DNA from: Acetobacter malorum
GTDB lineage: Bacteria; Pseudomonadota; Alphaproteobacteria; Acetobacterales; Acetobacteraceae
Assembly (NCBI RefSeq): GCF_002153605.1
Contig: NZ_JOPG01000009.1
Span: forward strand, 1-64,000
Direction: 5' to 3'
DNA: 64,000 nucleotides
The number at the start of each line of letters is the position of its first letter. Within the stretch, counting starts at the first letter, position 1. Position numbers and translations under genes: made by a program. The notes beneath the pieces are model-generated. The model had not been told where the DNA came from, ran no database searches, and worked only from the letters and a program-made list of their open reading frames with translations. This document shows positions 1 through 8,774 of the stretch, in pieces.

Positions 1-2
1 GA

Positions 3-248
3 AACCCCGCCTATAAAGTCTGGGTGGATTTTGGGCCATATGGAGAGCGCAAAACCAGTGCGCAGATTACACGTCTCTACACACCGGAAATGCTGATCGG
101 GCGGCAGATTATCGGCATTATCAATTTTCCCGAAAAACAGATTGGCCCTTTTCGGTCTCAGTTTCTGCTCTCAGGGTTTGAAACGGAAGAGGGCGTTGTA
201 CTGGCGGCGCTGGAAAGACCCGTACCTAACGGCACCCGGCTCAGTTGA
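3..248 (+). CDS. csaA: CsaA-like tRNA-binding domain protein, 5' end outside window
   Basis: The visible 81 residues match the C-terminal part of the small stand-alone tRNA-binding (OB-fold) domain shared by CsaA chaperones and the ends of MetRS/PheRS. Recognisable pieces are KVWVDFG, a KTSAQIT segment, the [11 protein letters not shown] stretch, [12 protein letters not shown] and the closing [10 protein letters not shown]. The reading frame is open to the window edge, so the start is missing; the family is about 110 residues, so roughly 30 are lost. CsaA proteins bind unfolded proteins and/or tRNA; which applies here cannot be read from sequence. It converges on glyS across a hairpin at 329-359. 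Confidence 0.82.
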   Translation, partial: NPAYKVWVDFGPYGERKTSAQITRLYTPEMLIGRQIIGIINFPEKQIGPFRSQFLLSGFETEEGVVLAALERPVPNGTRLS

Positions 249-323
249 AGGCGCGCTAAAAGCCCGCTGTACGCAGCCGTTCGAGCGATAAAGTCTCAGT
301 GGCCCATACACGCGGTGCCTCAT

Positions 324-363
324 AAAAAAGAGAGACGCAGCAAAACGCCACGTCTCTCTCTTT
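324..363. terminator. Bidirectional intrinsic terminator between csaA and glyS
   Basis: A 9-bp perfect stem (329-337 with 351-359, GAGAGACG core) closes a 13-nt loop. An A-run (324-329) precedes it and a T-rich stretch follows, so it can end transcription from both converging genes. Confidence 0.75.
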
Positions 364-394
364 CTGGTTAGCGTCCATTCAGAAGGAAGAGCGC

Positions 395-2455
395 TTACCC
401 TTCAATCTGGCTGAAATCTGCAATCAGACGCATCATGCGACCCAGACGCGCAAGCAACCGCAGGCGGTTCAGGCGCAGCGGAGCGTCCGGTGCGTTAACG
501 GTAACGTCCTCAAAGAACTTGTCCAGCGGCGCACGGAGGCTGGCGGCCTCGCGCATGGCGTCGGTAAAGCGTTCTTCTGCAAAGGCCGTTTCCACTGCCG
601 GTTCAACCCGGTCCAGCGCTGCGGCAAGCGCCTGTTCTTCCGGCTGGGCAAACAGGGCCGGGTCCGGCGCGCCTTCATGCGGGCCATCCTTGCGGTCTTC
701 AATCCGCAGGATGTTGGCAGCGCGACGGGTGGCGGCCAGCAGGTTCTTGCCGTCTTCCGTTTCCAGCATGGTTTCCAGCGCCTGTGCGCGGGCCAGAAGG
801 CGGGTGATGTCCGTGTCGGTATTGCCGGTGGAAATGGCGGCAAGGCAGTCATACCGTGCGCCTTCCGAGCGCAGCTGAACACGCAGGCGCTCCGCCATAA
901 ACTGCGGCAGCAGGGCCAGATCCGGCGCATCGCGCAGGGATTCCGGCAGGGCTTCCGCTGCCAGCAGGAACAGCTTGACCAGATCCAGCCGCAGACCGTT
1001 CTCACGGATCAGGCGGATAATGCCCAGAGCCGCGCGACGCAGACCGAAGGGGTCGCCCGAGCCGGACGGTTTTTCACCCGCGGCGAAGAACGCGGCCAGC
1101 ATGTCAAACCGGTCAGCCAGACCCAGCACGACAGAAACCGGAGCAGTCGGCACCGTGTCACCGGGGCCGCGCGGCATATACTGCTCGCTGATGGCCTGAC
1201 AGACAGCAGGCGTTTCCCCGTCATGCTGCGCGTAATAGCCGCCCATCACGCCCTGCAGTTCCGGGAATTCCCCGACCATGCCGGTCGTCAGGTCCGTTTT
1301 GCTGAGTTCGGCAGCGCGTTCACAGTCCGCTTTGGAGGCCCCAACCATCGGGGCAATCAGTCCAGCCAGACGCACCATGCGGCGCGTACGGTCACCCTGG
1401 CTGCCCAGTTTGGCGTGGAAGGTGATGGCATCCAGCGCGCTCAGGCGAGAGGCGAGGGTCTGCTTGCGGTCCAGATCCCAGAAATGGCGGGCATCCGCAA
1501 AGCGGGCGCGCAGCACGCGTTCATTACCGGTGACAATCAGAGTGCCGTCATCCGCGGGGACAATATTGGCCACAAAGGCAAAGCGCGGGGCCGCGGACCC
1601 ATCACCGTTGCGCAGGGCAAAATAGCGCTGGTTGACGCGCATGGAGACCTGCATCACCTCGGCGGGCAGATCCATGTATTTCTCGTCAATCCGGCCAAGG
1701 AACGGCACCGGCCATTCCACCAGTCCGGCGACTTCATCCACCAGCCCTGAATCCGGCACAAGCGCCAGCCCTTCGGAGGAGGCAAGGGCCGTCAGACCCG
1801 TGACGATGGTTTCCCGGCGAGCTGCCGCATGCACCTGCACGTGGCGGGCCTTCAGCGTGTCCTGCCACTCCGTAGCGCTGCTGACAGCTATCGCACCGGG
1901 GGAGAGGAAGCGATGCCCTTCCGTCAGGTTGCCAGACTGGAGGTTGTGGCCGTTATCCTCACCCTGCGCCAGAGAGAACGGTACAGTCTCACCATCCAGA
2001 ATGCACAGAATGCGACGCAGCGGGCGCACCCACGTAAACGCGCTGCCCTGGCCCCATCGCATGGATTTCGGCCAAGGGAAGCGGCGCAGCAGGTCCGGCA
2101 TGATGGCGGCAATATGTGCCGTGGCGCTGATGGCAGGTTCTTCCCGCTCCAGCACCCAGAAGCCGTTTTGCAGGGTCAGGGCGTCCTGCGTCACACCATG
2201 TTTGCGGGTGAAGCCTTCCAGTGCTTTTGCTGGCGCGCTTTCACGCGGGCCGCGTTCAGACACCGTGCGGCCGGGCACGTTGGCGTCCAGCGTGCAGGAG
2301 GCCGCAATACGGCGCGGGCCGGTATAGGCCACAGCGTCTTTCGGGTTCAGCGGGGCCAGTGCGTCAGACAGCAGGCGCAGCAGGTTTTCTCCGGCCTGCT
2401 GCTGCATGCGGGCGGGAATTTCTTCTGAAAAAAGTTCTATCAGCAGTTCGGGCAT
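395..2455 (-). CDS. glyS: Glycine--tRNA ligase beta subunit
   Basis: Beta subunit of the bacterial alpha2-beta2 glycyl-tRNA synthetase; it carries the tRNA-recognition domains needed for charging tRNA-Gly. The protein is 686 residues, normal for GlyS. It opens with the family hallmark MPELLIELFSEEIPARM, which is why the ATG at 2455 is preferred over an in-frame start 29 codons upstream lying inside glyQ. Internal landmarks include the TEGHRFLSPG region and SKTDLTTGMVGEFPELQG. The C-terminal part has the DALR-like anticodon-binding region ending FFEDVTVNA. It begins 4 bp after the glyQ stop, so the two subunits are surely co-transcribed. Confidence 0.97.
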   Translation of the reverse strand: MPELLIELFSEEIPARMQQQAGENLLRLLSDALAPLNPKDAVAYTGPRRIAASCTLDANVPGRTVSERGPRESAPAKALEGFTRKHGVTQDALTLQNGFWVLEREEPAISATAHIAAIMPDLLRRFPWPKSMRWGQGSAFTWVRPLRRILCILDGETVPFSLAQGEDNGHNLQSGNLTEGHRFLSPGAIAVSSATEWQDTLKARHVQVHAAARRETIVTGLTALASSEGLALVPDSGLVDEVAGLVEWPVPFLGRIDEKYMDLPAEVMQVSMRVNQRYFALRNGDGSAAPRFAFVANIVPADDGTLIVTGNERVLRARFADARHFWDLDRKQTLASRLSALDAITFHAKLGSQGDRTRRMVRLAGLIAPMVGASKADCERAAELSKTDLTTGMVGEFPELQGVMGGYYAQHDGETPAVCQAISEQYMPRGPGDTVPTAPVSVVLGLADRFDMLAAFFAAGEKPSGSGDPFGLRRAALGIIRLIRENGLRLDLVKLFLLAAEALPESLRDAPDLALLPQFMAERLRVQLRSEGARYDCLAAISTGNTDTDITRLLARAQALETMLETEDGKNLLAATRRAANILRIEDRKDGPHEGAPDPALFAQPEEQALAAALDRVEPAVETAFAEERFTDAMREAASLRAPLDKFFEDVTVNAPDAPLRLNRLRLLARLGRMMRLIADFSQIEG

Positions 2456-2459
2456 GATC

Positions 2460-3344
2460 TTATTTGTCCTCGCCAGCCAGCCAGGTCTCACAGCACAGTT
2501 TTGCCAGTGTCCGCACGCGGCCAATATAGGCGGCGCGCTCACTCACGCTGATCACGCCGCGCGCATCCAGCAGGTTGAACAGATGGCTGGCCTTCAGGCA
2601 CTGGTCATAGGCAGGCTGTGCCACACCGGCTTCCGCCAGTGCTGCACTTTCTTTTTCTGCATCGGCAAAATGGCGGAACAGGAGTTCCGTATCCGCCAGC
2701 TCAAAGTTGTGGCGGGAGTAGTCCTGCTCGGCGCGCAGAAAGACATCGCCGTAGGTCAGGCCAGTCCCGTTGTAATCAAGGTCATAGACGTTCTCCACGC
2801 CCTGCACATACATGGCCAGACGTTCCAGCCCGTAGGTCAGCTCCGTGGAGGGCAGAACCACCGGAATCCCACCGACCTGCTGGAAGTAGGTAAACTGGGT
2901 GACTTCCATACCATCACACCAGACTTCCCAGCCCAGACCCCATGCGCCGATGGTCGGGTTTTCCCAGTCATCTTCCACAAAGCGGATATCGTGCCGGTCC
3001 GGGTCAATCCCAATGGCGCGGTAGCTGTCCAGCAGGAGTTTCTGGCTTTCTTCCGGAGTGGGCTTCAGCAGCACCTGATACTGGTAATAATGCTGGAGCC
3101 GGTTGGGGTTTTCCCCATAGCGGCCATCAGACGGGCGGCGGCAGGGCTGCACATAGGCGGCCTTCCACGGCGTGCTGCCCAGAGCCCGCAGGGTGGTGTG
3201 GGGGGAAAGCGTGCCCGCGCCAACTTCCTGGTCATAGGGCTGAAGAATGGCGCACCCCTGTTTTGACCAGAACTGGTGAAGGGTCAGGATCAGGTCCTGA
3301 AAGGAAAGAGGCCGCTCGGTAGGGCGGGGAGACGCCGGGTCCAT
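2460..3344 (-). CDS. glyQ: Glycine--tRNA ligase alpha subunit
   Basis: Catalytic alpha subunit of heterotetrameric class II glycyl-tRNA synthetase. It is 294 residues with the near-invariant N-terminal block [19 protein letters not shown], the [14 protein letters not shown] motif, and the [19 protein letters not shown] segment of the active site. The start at 3344 ([12 protein letters not shown]) is chosen because the family begins shortly before the FQDLI block; the open frame continues 50 codons upstream without conserved sequence. First gene of a glyQ-glyS operon. Confidence 0.97.
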   Translation of the reverse strand: MDPASPRPTERPLSFQDLILTLHQFWSKQGCAILQPYDQEVGAGTLSPHTTLRALGSTPWKAAYVQPCRRPSDGRYGENPNRLQHYYQYQVLLKPTPEESQKLLLDSYRAIGIDPDRHDIRFVEDDWENPTIGAWGLGWEVWCDGMEVTQFTYFQQVGGIPVVLPSTELTYGLERLAMYVQGVENVYDLDYNGTGLTYGDVFLRAEQDYSRHNFELADTELLFRHFADAEKESAALAEAGVAQPAYDQCLKASHLFNLLDARGVISVSERAAYIGRVRTLAKLCCETWLAGEDK

Positions 3345-3574
3345 GGTCAGGGTGAAACTCCGCAGTATGACAGTCAGGATGTGCGCAGAGCGCGCACGGC
3401 GGGGCACACCATACAGGTGCGCTGCACATTCAGGAAGAGAAGGCATGCAACTCCCTGCAGCTCTCCTCTTGCAACGCTCTTGCCGCCTTGCCACATCTTG
3501 GACAGACTAGTGCTATCTTATGCACACCAGTGCATCAGGCTGGCAGTACATGCCGCAGGCAGGGAAAAGAGACG

Positions 3575-4354
3575 ATGACCAACGAGGAACGCGACCTCAT
3601 TGCGAAATTTGTAGCCAGAGTGGGCGGTGCGTCCCAGTCCGGCTTTGGGAGCGTGCCCAGCACGAAGCCTAATCTGCCGCCGATAGATCCGGAAGCGGAC
3701 AAGTTTCTGGCACAGGAATTCCAGCAGTACCCGGAAGCCCGCTATCGTATTACCCAGATGGCTGTGGTGCAGGAAATGGCGCTGGTTGAAGCACAGAACC
3801 GCATTCAGCAGCTCCAGTTCCAGCTTCAGCAAGCCCAGCAGGCGCTGCAGCAGGCACAGTCTCAGGCGCAGCAGGCTCCCGCTGGTGGCGGTGGTTTCCT
3901 CGGTGGCCTGTTCGGTGGTGGGCAGCGTGGAGCGCAGGCTCAGCCACAGCAGTCGGCTCCTCCGGGCTGGGGTGGTCGCCCTGCCGCGCCGCCGCAGTAT
4001 CAGCCGCAGCCGCTCCCTTATGGGGCGCAGCCGGGCATGTTCCGCAGTGGTTCGGGCTTTCTTGGCTCCGCTCTTTCAACCGCTACAGGTGTCGCTGGCG
4101 GTATGCTGGCGGCCAATGCGCTGACAGACCTGTTCAGTGGCCATCATGGTGGCGGGGCTGATGGCGGGTGGGGCGCAGGCCAGCCGAGCGAGACCGTGAT
4201 CAACAATAATTACGGGGATGGTGCCGGAGCAGACCCGTTTGCCGGAGCCGGAACCTCAGCGGATCAGGGCTTTGATGCCGGAAGCAGCGACTGGGGTGGC
4301 GATGCTGGTGGAGACGCCGGCGGGGGCGAATGGGGCGGCGATCAGGACTTCTGA
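3575..4354 (+). CDS. DUF2076 family protein
   Basis: A 259-residue protein of the DUF2076 family, described as periplasmic ligand-binding sensor-like but without firm function. The N-terminal 80 residues (MTNEERDLIAKFVARVGG, then a PEARYRITQMAVVQE helix) are the conserved part. A glutamine-rich coiled coil (QQLQFQLQQAQQALQQAQ), a Gly/Pro/Gln-rich linker containing a GGGFLGGLFGGG segment, and an Asp/Gly/Trp-rich tail follow. The start at 3575 has a purine-rich AGGGAAAAGAG upstream; the longer frame from 3488 overlaps the glyQ promoter region and has no conserved residues. Monocistronic, closed by a terminator at 4368. Confidence 0.85.
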   Translation: MTNEERDLIAKFVARVGGASQSGFGSVPSTKPNLPPIDPEADKFLAQEFQQYPEARYRITQMAVVQEMALVEAQNRIQQLQFQLQQAQQALQQAQSQAQQAPAGGGGFLGGLFGGGQRGAQAQPQQSAPPGWGGRPAAPPQYQPQPLPYGAQPGMFRSGSGFLGSALSTATGVAGGMLAANALTDLFSGHHGGGADGGWGAGQPSETVINNNYGDGAGADPFAGAGTSADQGFDAGSSDWGGDAGGDAGGGEWGGDQDF

Positions 4355-4367
4355 GACATAGACCCGG

Positions 4368-4397
4368 AAGGGGCGGCTTTGGTCGCCTCTTTTTTTT
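4368..4397 (+). terminator. Intrinsic terminator after the DUF2076 gene
   Basis: Stem AGGGGCG (4369-4375) pairs with CGCCTCT (4384-4390) including one G-T pair, followed by eight T residues (4390-4397). Confidence 0.8.
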
Positions 4398-4415
4398 GTT
4401 CAGACGAGCGTGCGT

Positions 4416-4949
4416 TTATGATGGGTCGGCTTCAGCTGGCGGCGCCATGGAGCGCACCAGTTCCAGCACCCGTTTACGAACGACGGCATCGGGGATGCGG
4501 TAATAGGCGCGGATCAGTTCAATGGTTTCCTTACGGGAAAACAGAGAGGCTTCCTGATCTGAGAACAGCGAGGCTGTTCCGGTCTGAAATGGGGTCTCAA
4601 AAGGCTTCCGGGTCTGGGACAAGCCTCCATGGAATGTGGTGGGGGGCTTGTGGTCTGCGGTCTGGCCAGAAGCGGGCATATCATCAAAGAAAAAGCTGAT
4701 TGGTACGTCCAGCGCGGAAGCCAGATCATAAAGGCGGGATGCCCCGACACGATTGGCTCCGCGTTCATATTTCTGTACTTGCTGAAACGTAATGCCGAGG
4801 GCCTCCCCAAGTTTTTCCTGAGACATCCCCAAAAGCGTGCGTCGGAGCCGGATACGGCGCCCGACATGCATGTCAACCAAACCCGCCCGCGGGGTAGAGG
4901 TCTTTGGGGCAGAGAGGGGGGAGGCTGTTTCTGTCACGCAGTTTCTCAC
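4416..4949 (-). CDS. Xre/Cro-CI family transcriptional regulator
   Basis: A 177-residue DNA-binding regulator. Residues about 28-90 form an Xre helix-turn-helix (VGRRIRLRRTLLGMSQEKLG, then ITFQQVQKYERG as recognition region). The C-terminal ELIRAYYRI...VRKRVLELVRSMA segment recurs in alphaproteobacterial regulators of this size. Targets cannot be inferred. The first start is GTG at 4949 with a weak ribosome site; an ATG at codon 27 directly before the HTH is an alternative. The gene faces a 280-bp AT-rich spacer. Confidence 0.85.
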   Translation of the reverse strand: MRNCVTETASPLSAPKTSTPRAGLVDMHVGRRIRLRRTLLGMSQEKLGEALGITFQQVQKYERGANRVGASRLYDLASALDVPISFFFDDMPASGQTADHKPPTTFHGGLSQTRKPFETPFQTGTASLFSDQEASLFSRKETIELIRAYYRIPDAVVRKRVLELVRSMAPPAEADPS

Positions 4950-4969
4950 CGAAGAAAGGAGAGCGCCTT

Positions 4970-5236
4970 ATAAACCAGTTGGTAACTGTTTATAAACCGT
5001 TTATTAAAGATTCCAGAGTTTCTTACGTAACGATCATAAAATTTGGAAAAATATATTTTCCATACATAATAATAAAAAATATAAGATCAATATTAAATCT
5101 TATATTTTGGAATCTCAATCATAATATTATTATCATTAAGAAATTTTTATAATGTAATTATTGTAATAAAGTGCAAAGAAAAGGAAATTTATTAGAAAAT
5201 AGAATTAACGCTAAATAAAAAATTATTTCATCTCTA
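4970..5236. other. AT-rich non-coding spacer with palindromes
   Basis: This stretch between the Xre gene and lnt is far richer in A and T than its surroundings, and no ORF in it looks real. It contains the 12-bp inverted repeat at 5076-5108 and a near-palindrome TGGAAAA-ATATA-TTTTCCA at 5044-5062. The AT-rich character ends just before the lnt stop codon. Confidence 0.7.
5076..5108. repeat. 12-bp perfect inverted repeat
   Basis: AAAATATAAGAT (5076-5087) and ATCTTATATTTT (5097-5108) are exact reverse complements separated by 9 nt. It could be a weak bidirectional terminator below lnt, or a protein-binding palindrome; the stem is mostly A-T. Confidence 0.75.
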
Positions 5237-6910
5237 TTATATTCCCTCCTTCCGTTTGGGACGAACAAATGCTGCCAGAAAAACAGCGAGGCTGAGAAGA
5301 GCAGGAAGGCTGCGACCGAACTGTGCGAACAGAGGCGCGGGAAGTGACGCGGGCAGAGGCTCCACCAGCGTTCCGGTTTTTCCCCAGCCAAGGCGGCCCA
5401 GCTCATGCCCAAAACCATCATAGGCAATAGAAATGCCGGTATTGGCGGCGCGGGCAATGGGAAGCCCTTCTTCCACTGCGCGCAGCCTGACGGAAGAAAG
5501 ATGTTGCCGGGGGCCTGCGCTGTCTCCAAACCAGCCATCATTCGTCACATTGGCCAGCCAGCGGGGGCGGTCATGCTCGTCCACCGTCAGGCCGGAGAAA
5601 ATTACTTCATAACAGACCAGCGGTCCTACAGGCGGGATGCCGGGCAGATGCCATGTCTGCGCACCCGGGCCAGCCGCCATGCCACCTTGCGGGACAATTT
5701 GCAGCGGGATGAAGGGGGGCTGATATTCGCCAAAGGGAACCAGTCGGGCCTTGTCGTAAAAAGCGGCAATATCGCCATTGGGTGCGAGAGCCAGCACCGA
5801 GTTCCGGTAGCGGCCATCTTCCCCTACGCGCAAAGCGCCAATCAGGCCTGCATCCGCACCCGGTGCCCATTCCATAATAATCTGGCGGGCGCGGGGGCTG
5901 TCCTGCAACAGGCCGGAACCGGGAAAGGAGGTTTCCGGCCATAAAAAGACAATTGGGCGGGTTATGGCATCGGGGAAGGTGGGGTGGGGGCGCTGGTCAC
6001 GGGCTTGCAGCACGCCATCCGCTGTCAGATGCAGGTAGCGCATGAAAATATCGCGCGGATTGAGATGGCCGACTTTTTCTGTTTCCGGCACGTTGCCCTG
6101 CACCAGCACGGTCACCGGGCCCGGCTCTCCAGCGGGATGCACAGTTTTCAGGCGGATCACACTGGCCGTCAGGCTGATGCTGATGACTAGCGCAGCACAC
6201 GCTGCCACCCGTATGCGGTCAACGCAGCGCGGGAAAAGCTGGCAGGGGCGACCAGTACGTGCCCGGAAGGCATCCTGTAACGCTGCGCCGCCAAACAGGG
6301 CTCCCAGAACCACAAAAAAAGTCAGGCCATCCACGCCAATCCATGCAGCAGGCTGAATGAGCACATCGCCCACCGTGCCGGGGATTGCCAGACTGCTGCC
6401 CAACGGATTCCACGTAAACCCGCTGAACAGGAAGACGCGGCCCATATCAAACAGGGTCCAGCCTGCCGCAAAGGTCAGAATCCGGCGAGGGCCAGCCGGG
6501 GCCAGACGGCACAGCGCCGCCGGGGCGGCGACCATCGGGGCCAGAATCAGCGCGCAACCCAGAGAGGGGAATGGCACAAACCACCAGAACTCTTCTGCCC
6601 GGATCATCACGGCGTTGATCAGCCAGTAGAGGTTGGCGGCATAGAAACCGAACCCAAACAACGCTCCGGCCCAGGCCGCATTTTTCCAGCTTGGTGCGCT
6701 ATTAAGCACCCGGCCCAGAGCGGGGAAGGTGATGAGCAGGATCGGCAGGAAGTGGACGGGTGGCAGGGCAAGGGCTGAGAGCGCGCCCATGCCGAGCATC
6801 AGGCCAGCCTGACGCCATCGTGCGGCCCGGTTCTGCCGTCGCCCCGCCTGTGCTTCGTCAGCCGCGGGTGAGGGAGACGTGCGCCAGAACGCCAGACGAC
6901 GCCTCAGCAC
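5237..6910 (-). CDS. lnt: Apolipoprotein N-acyltransferase
   Basis: Inner-membrane enzyme that adds the third acyl chain to the N-terminal cysteine of lipoproteins. The 557-residue protein has an N-terminal half with about six hydrophobic segments and a periplasmic carbon-nitrogen hydrolase domain. The catalytic triad is visible: Glu326 in LWPETSFPG, Lys387 in FYDKARLVPFGEY, Cys433 in LVCYEVIF. A final hydrophobic segment (ALLSLAVFLAAF) precedes the basic C-terminus. GTG at 6910 is taken as start; the first about 35 residues are polar and a later start is possible. Same strand as fur-olsB, 36 bp downstream, so possibly co-transcribed. Confidence 0.95.
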   Translation of the reverse strand: MLRRRLAFWRTSPSPAADEAQAGRRQNRAARWRQAGLMLGMGALSALALPPVHFLPILLITFPALGRVLNSAPSWKNAAWAGALFGFGFYAANLYWLINAVMIRAEEFWWFVPFPSLGCALILAPMVAAPAALCRLAPAGPRRILTFAAGWTLFDMGRVFLFSGFTWNPLGSSLAIPGTVGDVLIQPAAWIGVDGLTFFVVLGALFGGAALQDAFRARTGRPCQLFPRCVDRIRVAACAALVISISLTASVIRLKTVHPAGEPGPVTVLVQGNVPETEKVGHLNPRDIFMRYLHLTADGVLQARDQRPHPTFPDAITRPIVFLWPETSFPGSGLLQDSPRARQIIMEWAPGADAGLIGALRVGEDGRYRNSVLALAPNGDIAAFYDKARLVPFGEYQPPFIPLQIVPQGGMAAGPGAQTWHLPGIPPVGPLVCYEVIFSGLTVDEHDRPRWLANVTNDGWFGDSAGPRQHLSSVRLRAVEEGLPIARAANTGISIAYDGFGHELGRLGWGKTGTLVEPLPASLPAPLFAQFGRSLPALLSLAVFLAAFVRPKRKEGI

Positions 6911-6946
6911 GGTGTGGGAAATGCCATGTCCGCCTGAAAAAGCCGC

Positions 6947-7795
6947 TCAGTCGAGCGCATCGCGCAGGCGGCGTTCATAATGGCGGTAATATTTGTCAGC
7001 CAGCAGTTCACTCTTCACCAGCACGGCAACGTCTGTTGTGTTGAACTGGGTATCAATCACTGCGCCATCACCCACATAACCGCCCAGCCGCAGATAGCCT
7101 TTAATGAGAGGCGGCAGACGCGCCAGGCTTTTGCGGAAGTCGATGGAATGCGGGTCGACCCGCAGCATGTCCACGCGCCGTTCCGGCAGGGCCTTCACCC
7201 GCAGGGCCGGAGGGGCCAGATGGTTGTGGTAGAGATAGGTCAGCTCGTTCGCAATGGCGTCCGGGTTTGTGCCCGGCAGGCTGGCGCAACCAAACAGCAC
7301 ATCAATGCGATGCAGGAAAATGTAGGATGCAATGCCGCGCCACAGAAGCTGCATGGCGGCCCGGCCACGGTAGTTCTTGTCCACGCAGGAGCGACCGACT
7401 TCCAGCAGGCGCCCCGGAAATTCCGTCAGGGGAGAAATATCGTATTCGCTTGCGGAGTAGAAACGGCCAATTTTTGCCGCAGCATCGCCCTGCACAAGCC
7501 GGTAGGTGCCCACCACGCCACGCGCATCGGAGGCAATGGCATGATCAATCACCAGCAGATGGTCGGCGACGGCATCAAACTCGTCAATATCCCGCTTCCG
7601 GCGCAGGGTCTCAGCGTCCGGGTGCGCGCCCATTTCTTCATAGAACACGCGGTACCGCAGGGCCTGAGCAGCATCGCGCTCATCATCAGTGGCGGCAATG
7701 CGCACACTCAGGTTGCCACCACGGAGTTCAGGAAAGCCCTTGCGTTCCAGATCCAGAGTGGAGAGAGAGCCGGCGGGCAGTTGATCCGCGCTCAT
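6947..7795 (-). CDS. olsB: L-ornithine N-alpha-acyltransferase (ornithine lipid synthesis)
   Basis: GNAT-fold acyltransferase that transfers a 3-hydroxyacyl chain from ACP to ornithine, the first step to phosphorus-free ornithine lipids typical of acetic acid bacteria. Of its 282 residues, the core RYRVFYEEMGA, the RDIDEFD motif, the ARGVVGTYRL strand and the GRSCVDKNYRGR acyl-donor region match OlsB and hemolysin-like acyltransferases. Its ATG overlaps the fur stop codon in an ATGA junction, suggesting translational coupling. A second enzyme, OlsA, is not in the window. Confidence 0.88.
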   Translation of the reverse strand: MSADQLPAGSLSTLDLERKGFPELRGGNLSVRIAATDDERDAAQALRYRVFYEEMGAHPDAETLRRKRDIDEFDAVADHLLVIDHAIASDARGVVGTYRLVQGDAAAKIGRFYSASEYDISPLTEFPGRLLEVGRSCVDKNYRGRAAMQLLWRGIASYIFLHRIDVLFGCASLPGTNPDAIANELTYLYHNHLAPPALRVKALPERRVDMLRVDPHSIDFRKSLARLPPLIKGYLRLGGYVGDGAVIDTQFNTTDVAVLVKSELLADKYYRHYERRLRDALD

Positions 7796-8274
7796 GAGGC
7801 TGCTCCTTTGCGTTTTGCGGCCTGCGCCGTCTTGGCTGCCTGCTGGGCCTGCGGGCGCTTTTTGCCAAACAATTCAAGACGCATGGACACAAAGTCAAAC
7901 CCCAGCCGTTCTGCAACGCGCCGCATCAGCTCTTCATGCTCCGGATCTTCAAACTCAATCACCTTGCCATTATCCACATCAATCAGATGATAGTGGTGGC
8001 GGCCATGTTCGGTGGCTTCATAGCGGGCACGTCCCCCGCCAAAGTCACGCCGTTCCAGAATGCCCTTTTCTTCCAGCAGCCGTACGGTGCGATACACCGT
8101 GGCTACGGAAATGCGGGAATCCAGCGCTGAGGCGCGGCGGTAGAGTTCTTCTACATCGGGATGGTCATCAGCGTCCGACAGAACGCGTGCAATGACACGG
8201 CGCTGCCCCGTCATTTTCAGGCCATGTTCGATGCAGAGCTGCGCAATCCGCGATTCTGTCGACTGTGATTTCAA
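7792..8274 (-). CDS. fur: Fur family metal-responsive repressor
   Basis: A 160-residue Fur-family regulator (Fur or manganese-sensing Mur, which sequence alone does not separate). The N-terminal winged helix includes GLKMTGQRRVIARVL and the DNA-reading ISVATVYRTVRLLEEKGI. The metal and dimer region has HGRHHYHLIDVDNG. The CxxC zinc motifs of enteric Fur are absent, as in alphaproteobacterial Fur. A lysine/alanine-rich tail follows. It heads a probable operon with olsB and perhaps lnt. Confidence 0.92.
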   Translation of the reverse strand: MKSQSTESRIAQLCIEHGLKMTGQRRVIARVLSDADDHPDVEELYRRASALDSRISVATVYRTVRLLEEKGILERRDFGGGRARYEATEHGRHHYHLIDVDNGKVIEFEDPEHEELMRRVAERLGFDFVSMRLELFGKKRPQAQQAAKTAQAAKRKGAAS

Positions 8275-8430
8275 GGGCGCAAATCCTGCTTGTTACCACC
8301 TGCATTCATGAAACATCAGGTAGCCGAAAAGGGGAGAGGTTGTCCAATTTTACACACACACACAGGTTTTTTAAGCTCTGATTTCAAATGGTTTCTGCCA
8401 CCAGCGCGGTGGCCCTGCGGAGAATGCTTC

Positions 8431-8727
8431 ATGAACACCCCATCAGATCCGTCAGAGATCCTGCCAGCGGATTCGTCCCATCCAGAAACGCGGATGCTGG
8501 ATATTACGCATGAAAAATGCCCGATGACGTTTGTGCGCACCCGTCTGGCGCTGGATGGCATGGCACCCGGCAGCCTGCTTGCCGTGCGGTTGAAAGGGGA
8601 GGAACCCCATAAAAATGTCCGCCGCTCTGTGCTGGCGCTGGGCCATGCCGTGCTGTCCGAGCAGGCGGAAGAGGACGGCAGTGTGGTGCTGACCATCCTG
8701 AAAAAAGACCCCGCATCAGCAGGCTGA
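8431..8727 (+). CDS. TusA-family sulfur carrier-like protein
   Basis: A 98-residue protein with the TusA/SirA fold. The hallmark is the CPM motif in LDITHEKCPMTFVRTRLAL, whose cysteine carries persulfide in true TusA proteins, followed by the KNVRRSVLALGHAV helix. The exact partner (tRNA thiolation, molybdenum cofactor or other sulfur relay) cannot be told. The start at 8431 has GGAGA 8 nt upstream; the longer frame lacks a ribosome site. Its last 21 bases form one arm of the terminator used by the converging rho gene. Confidence 0.85.
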   Translation: MNTPSDPSEILPADSSHPETRMLDITHEKCPMTFVRTRLALDGMAPGSLLAVRLKGEEPHKNVRRSVLALGHAVLSEQAEEDGSVVLTILKKDPASAG

Positions 8728-8749
8728 ACACAGCTGCCAATGCGGGGTC
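8701..8749 (-). terminator. Intrinsic terminator of rho, overlapping the end of the TusA-like gene
   Basis: On the minus strand, a perfect 10-bp stem GACCCCGCAT / ATGCGGGGTC (8740-8749 with 8707-8716) is followed by six T residues (8706-8701). The distal arm and T-tract lie inside the opposing coding sequence. Confidence 0.85.
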
Positions 8750-8774
8750 TGATAACGGTCCCGGGGCCTGAGAC

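Noticed and set aside
677-1750. 357-codon open frame opposite to glyS
   Set aside because: Lies fully antisense to a certain gene; Arg/Gln-rich composition typical of antisense frames in GC-rich DNA.
4904-5152. 82-codon frame through the AT-rich spacer
   Set aside because: Composition is that of random AT-rich sequence (Ile/Asn/Lys runs) and half lies antisense to the Xre gene.
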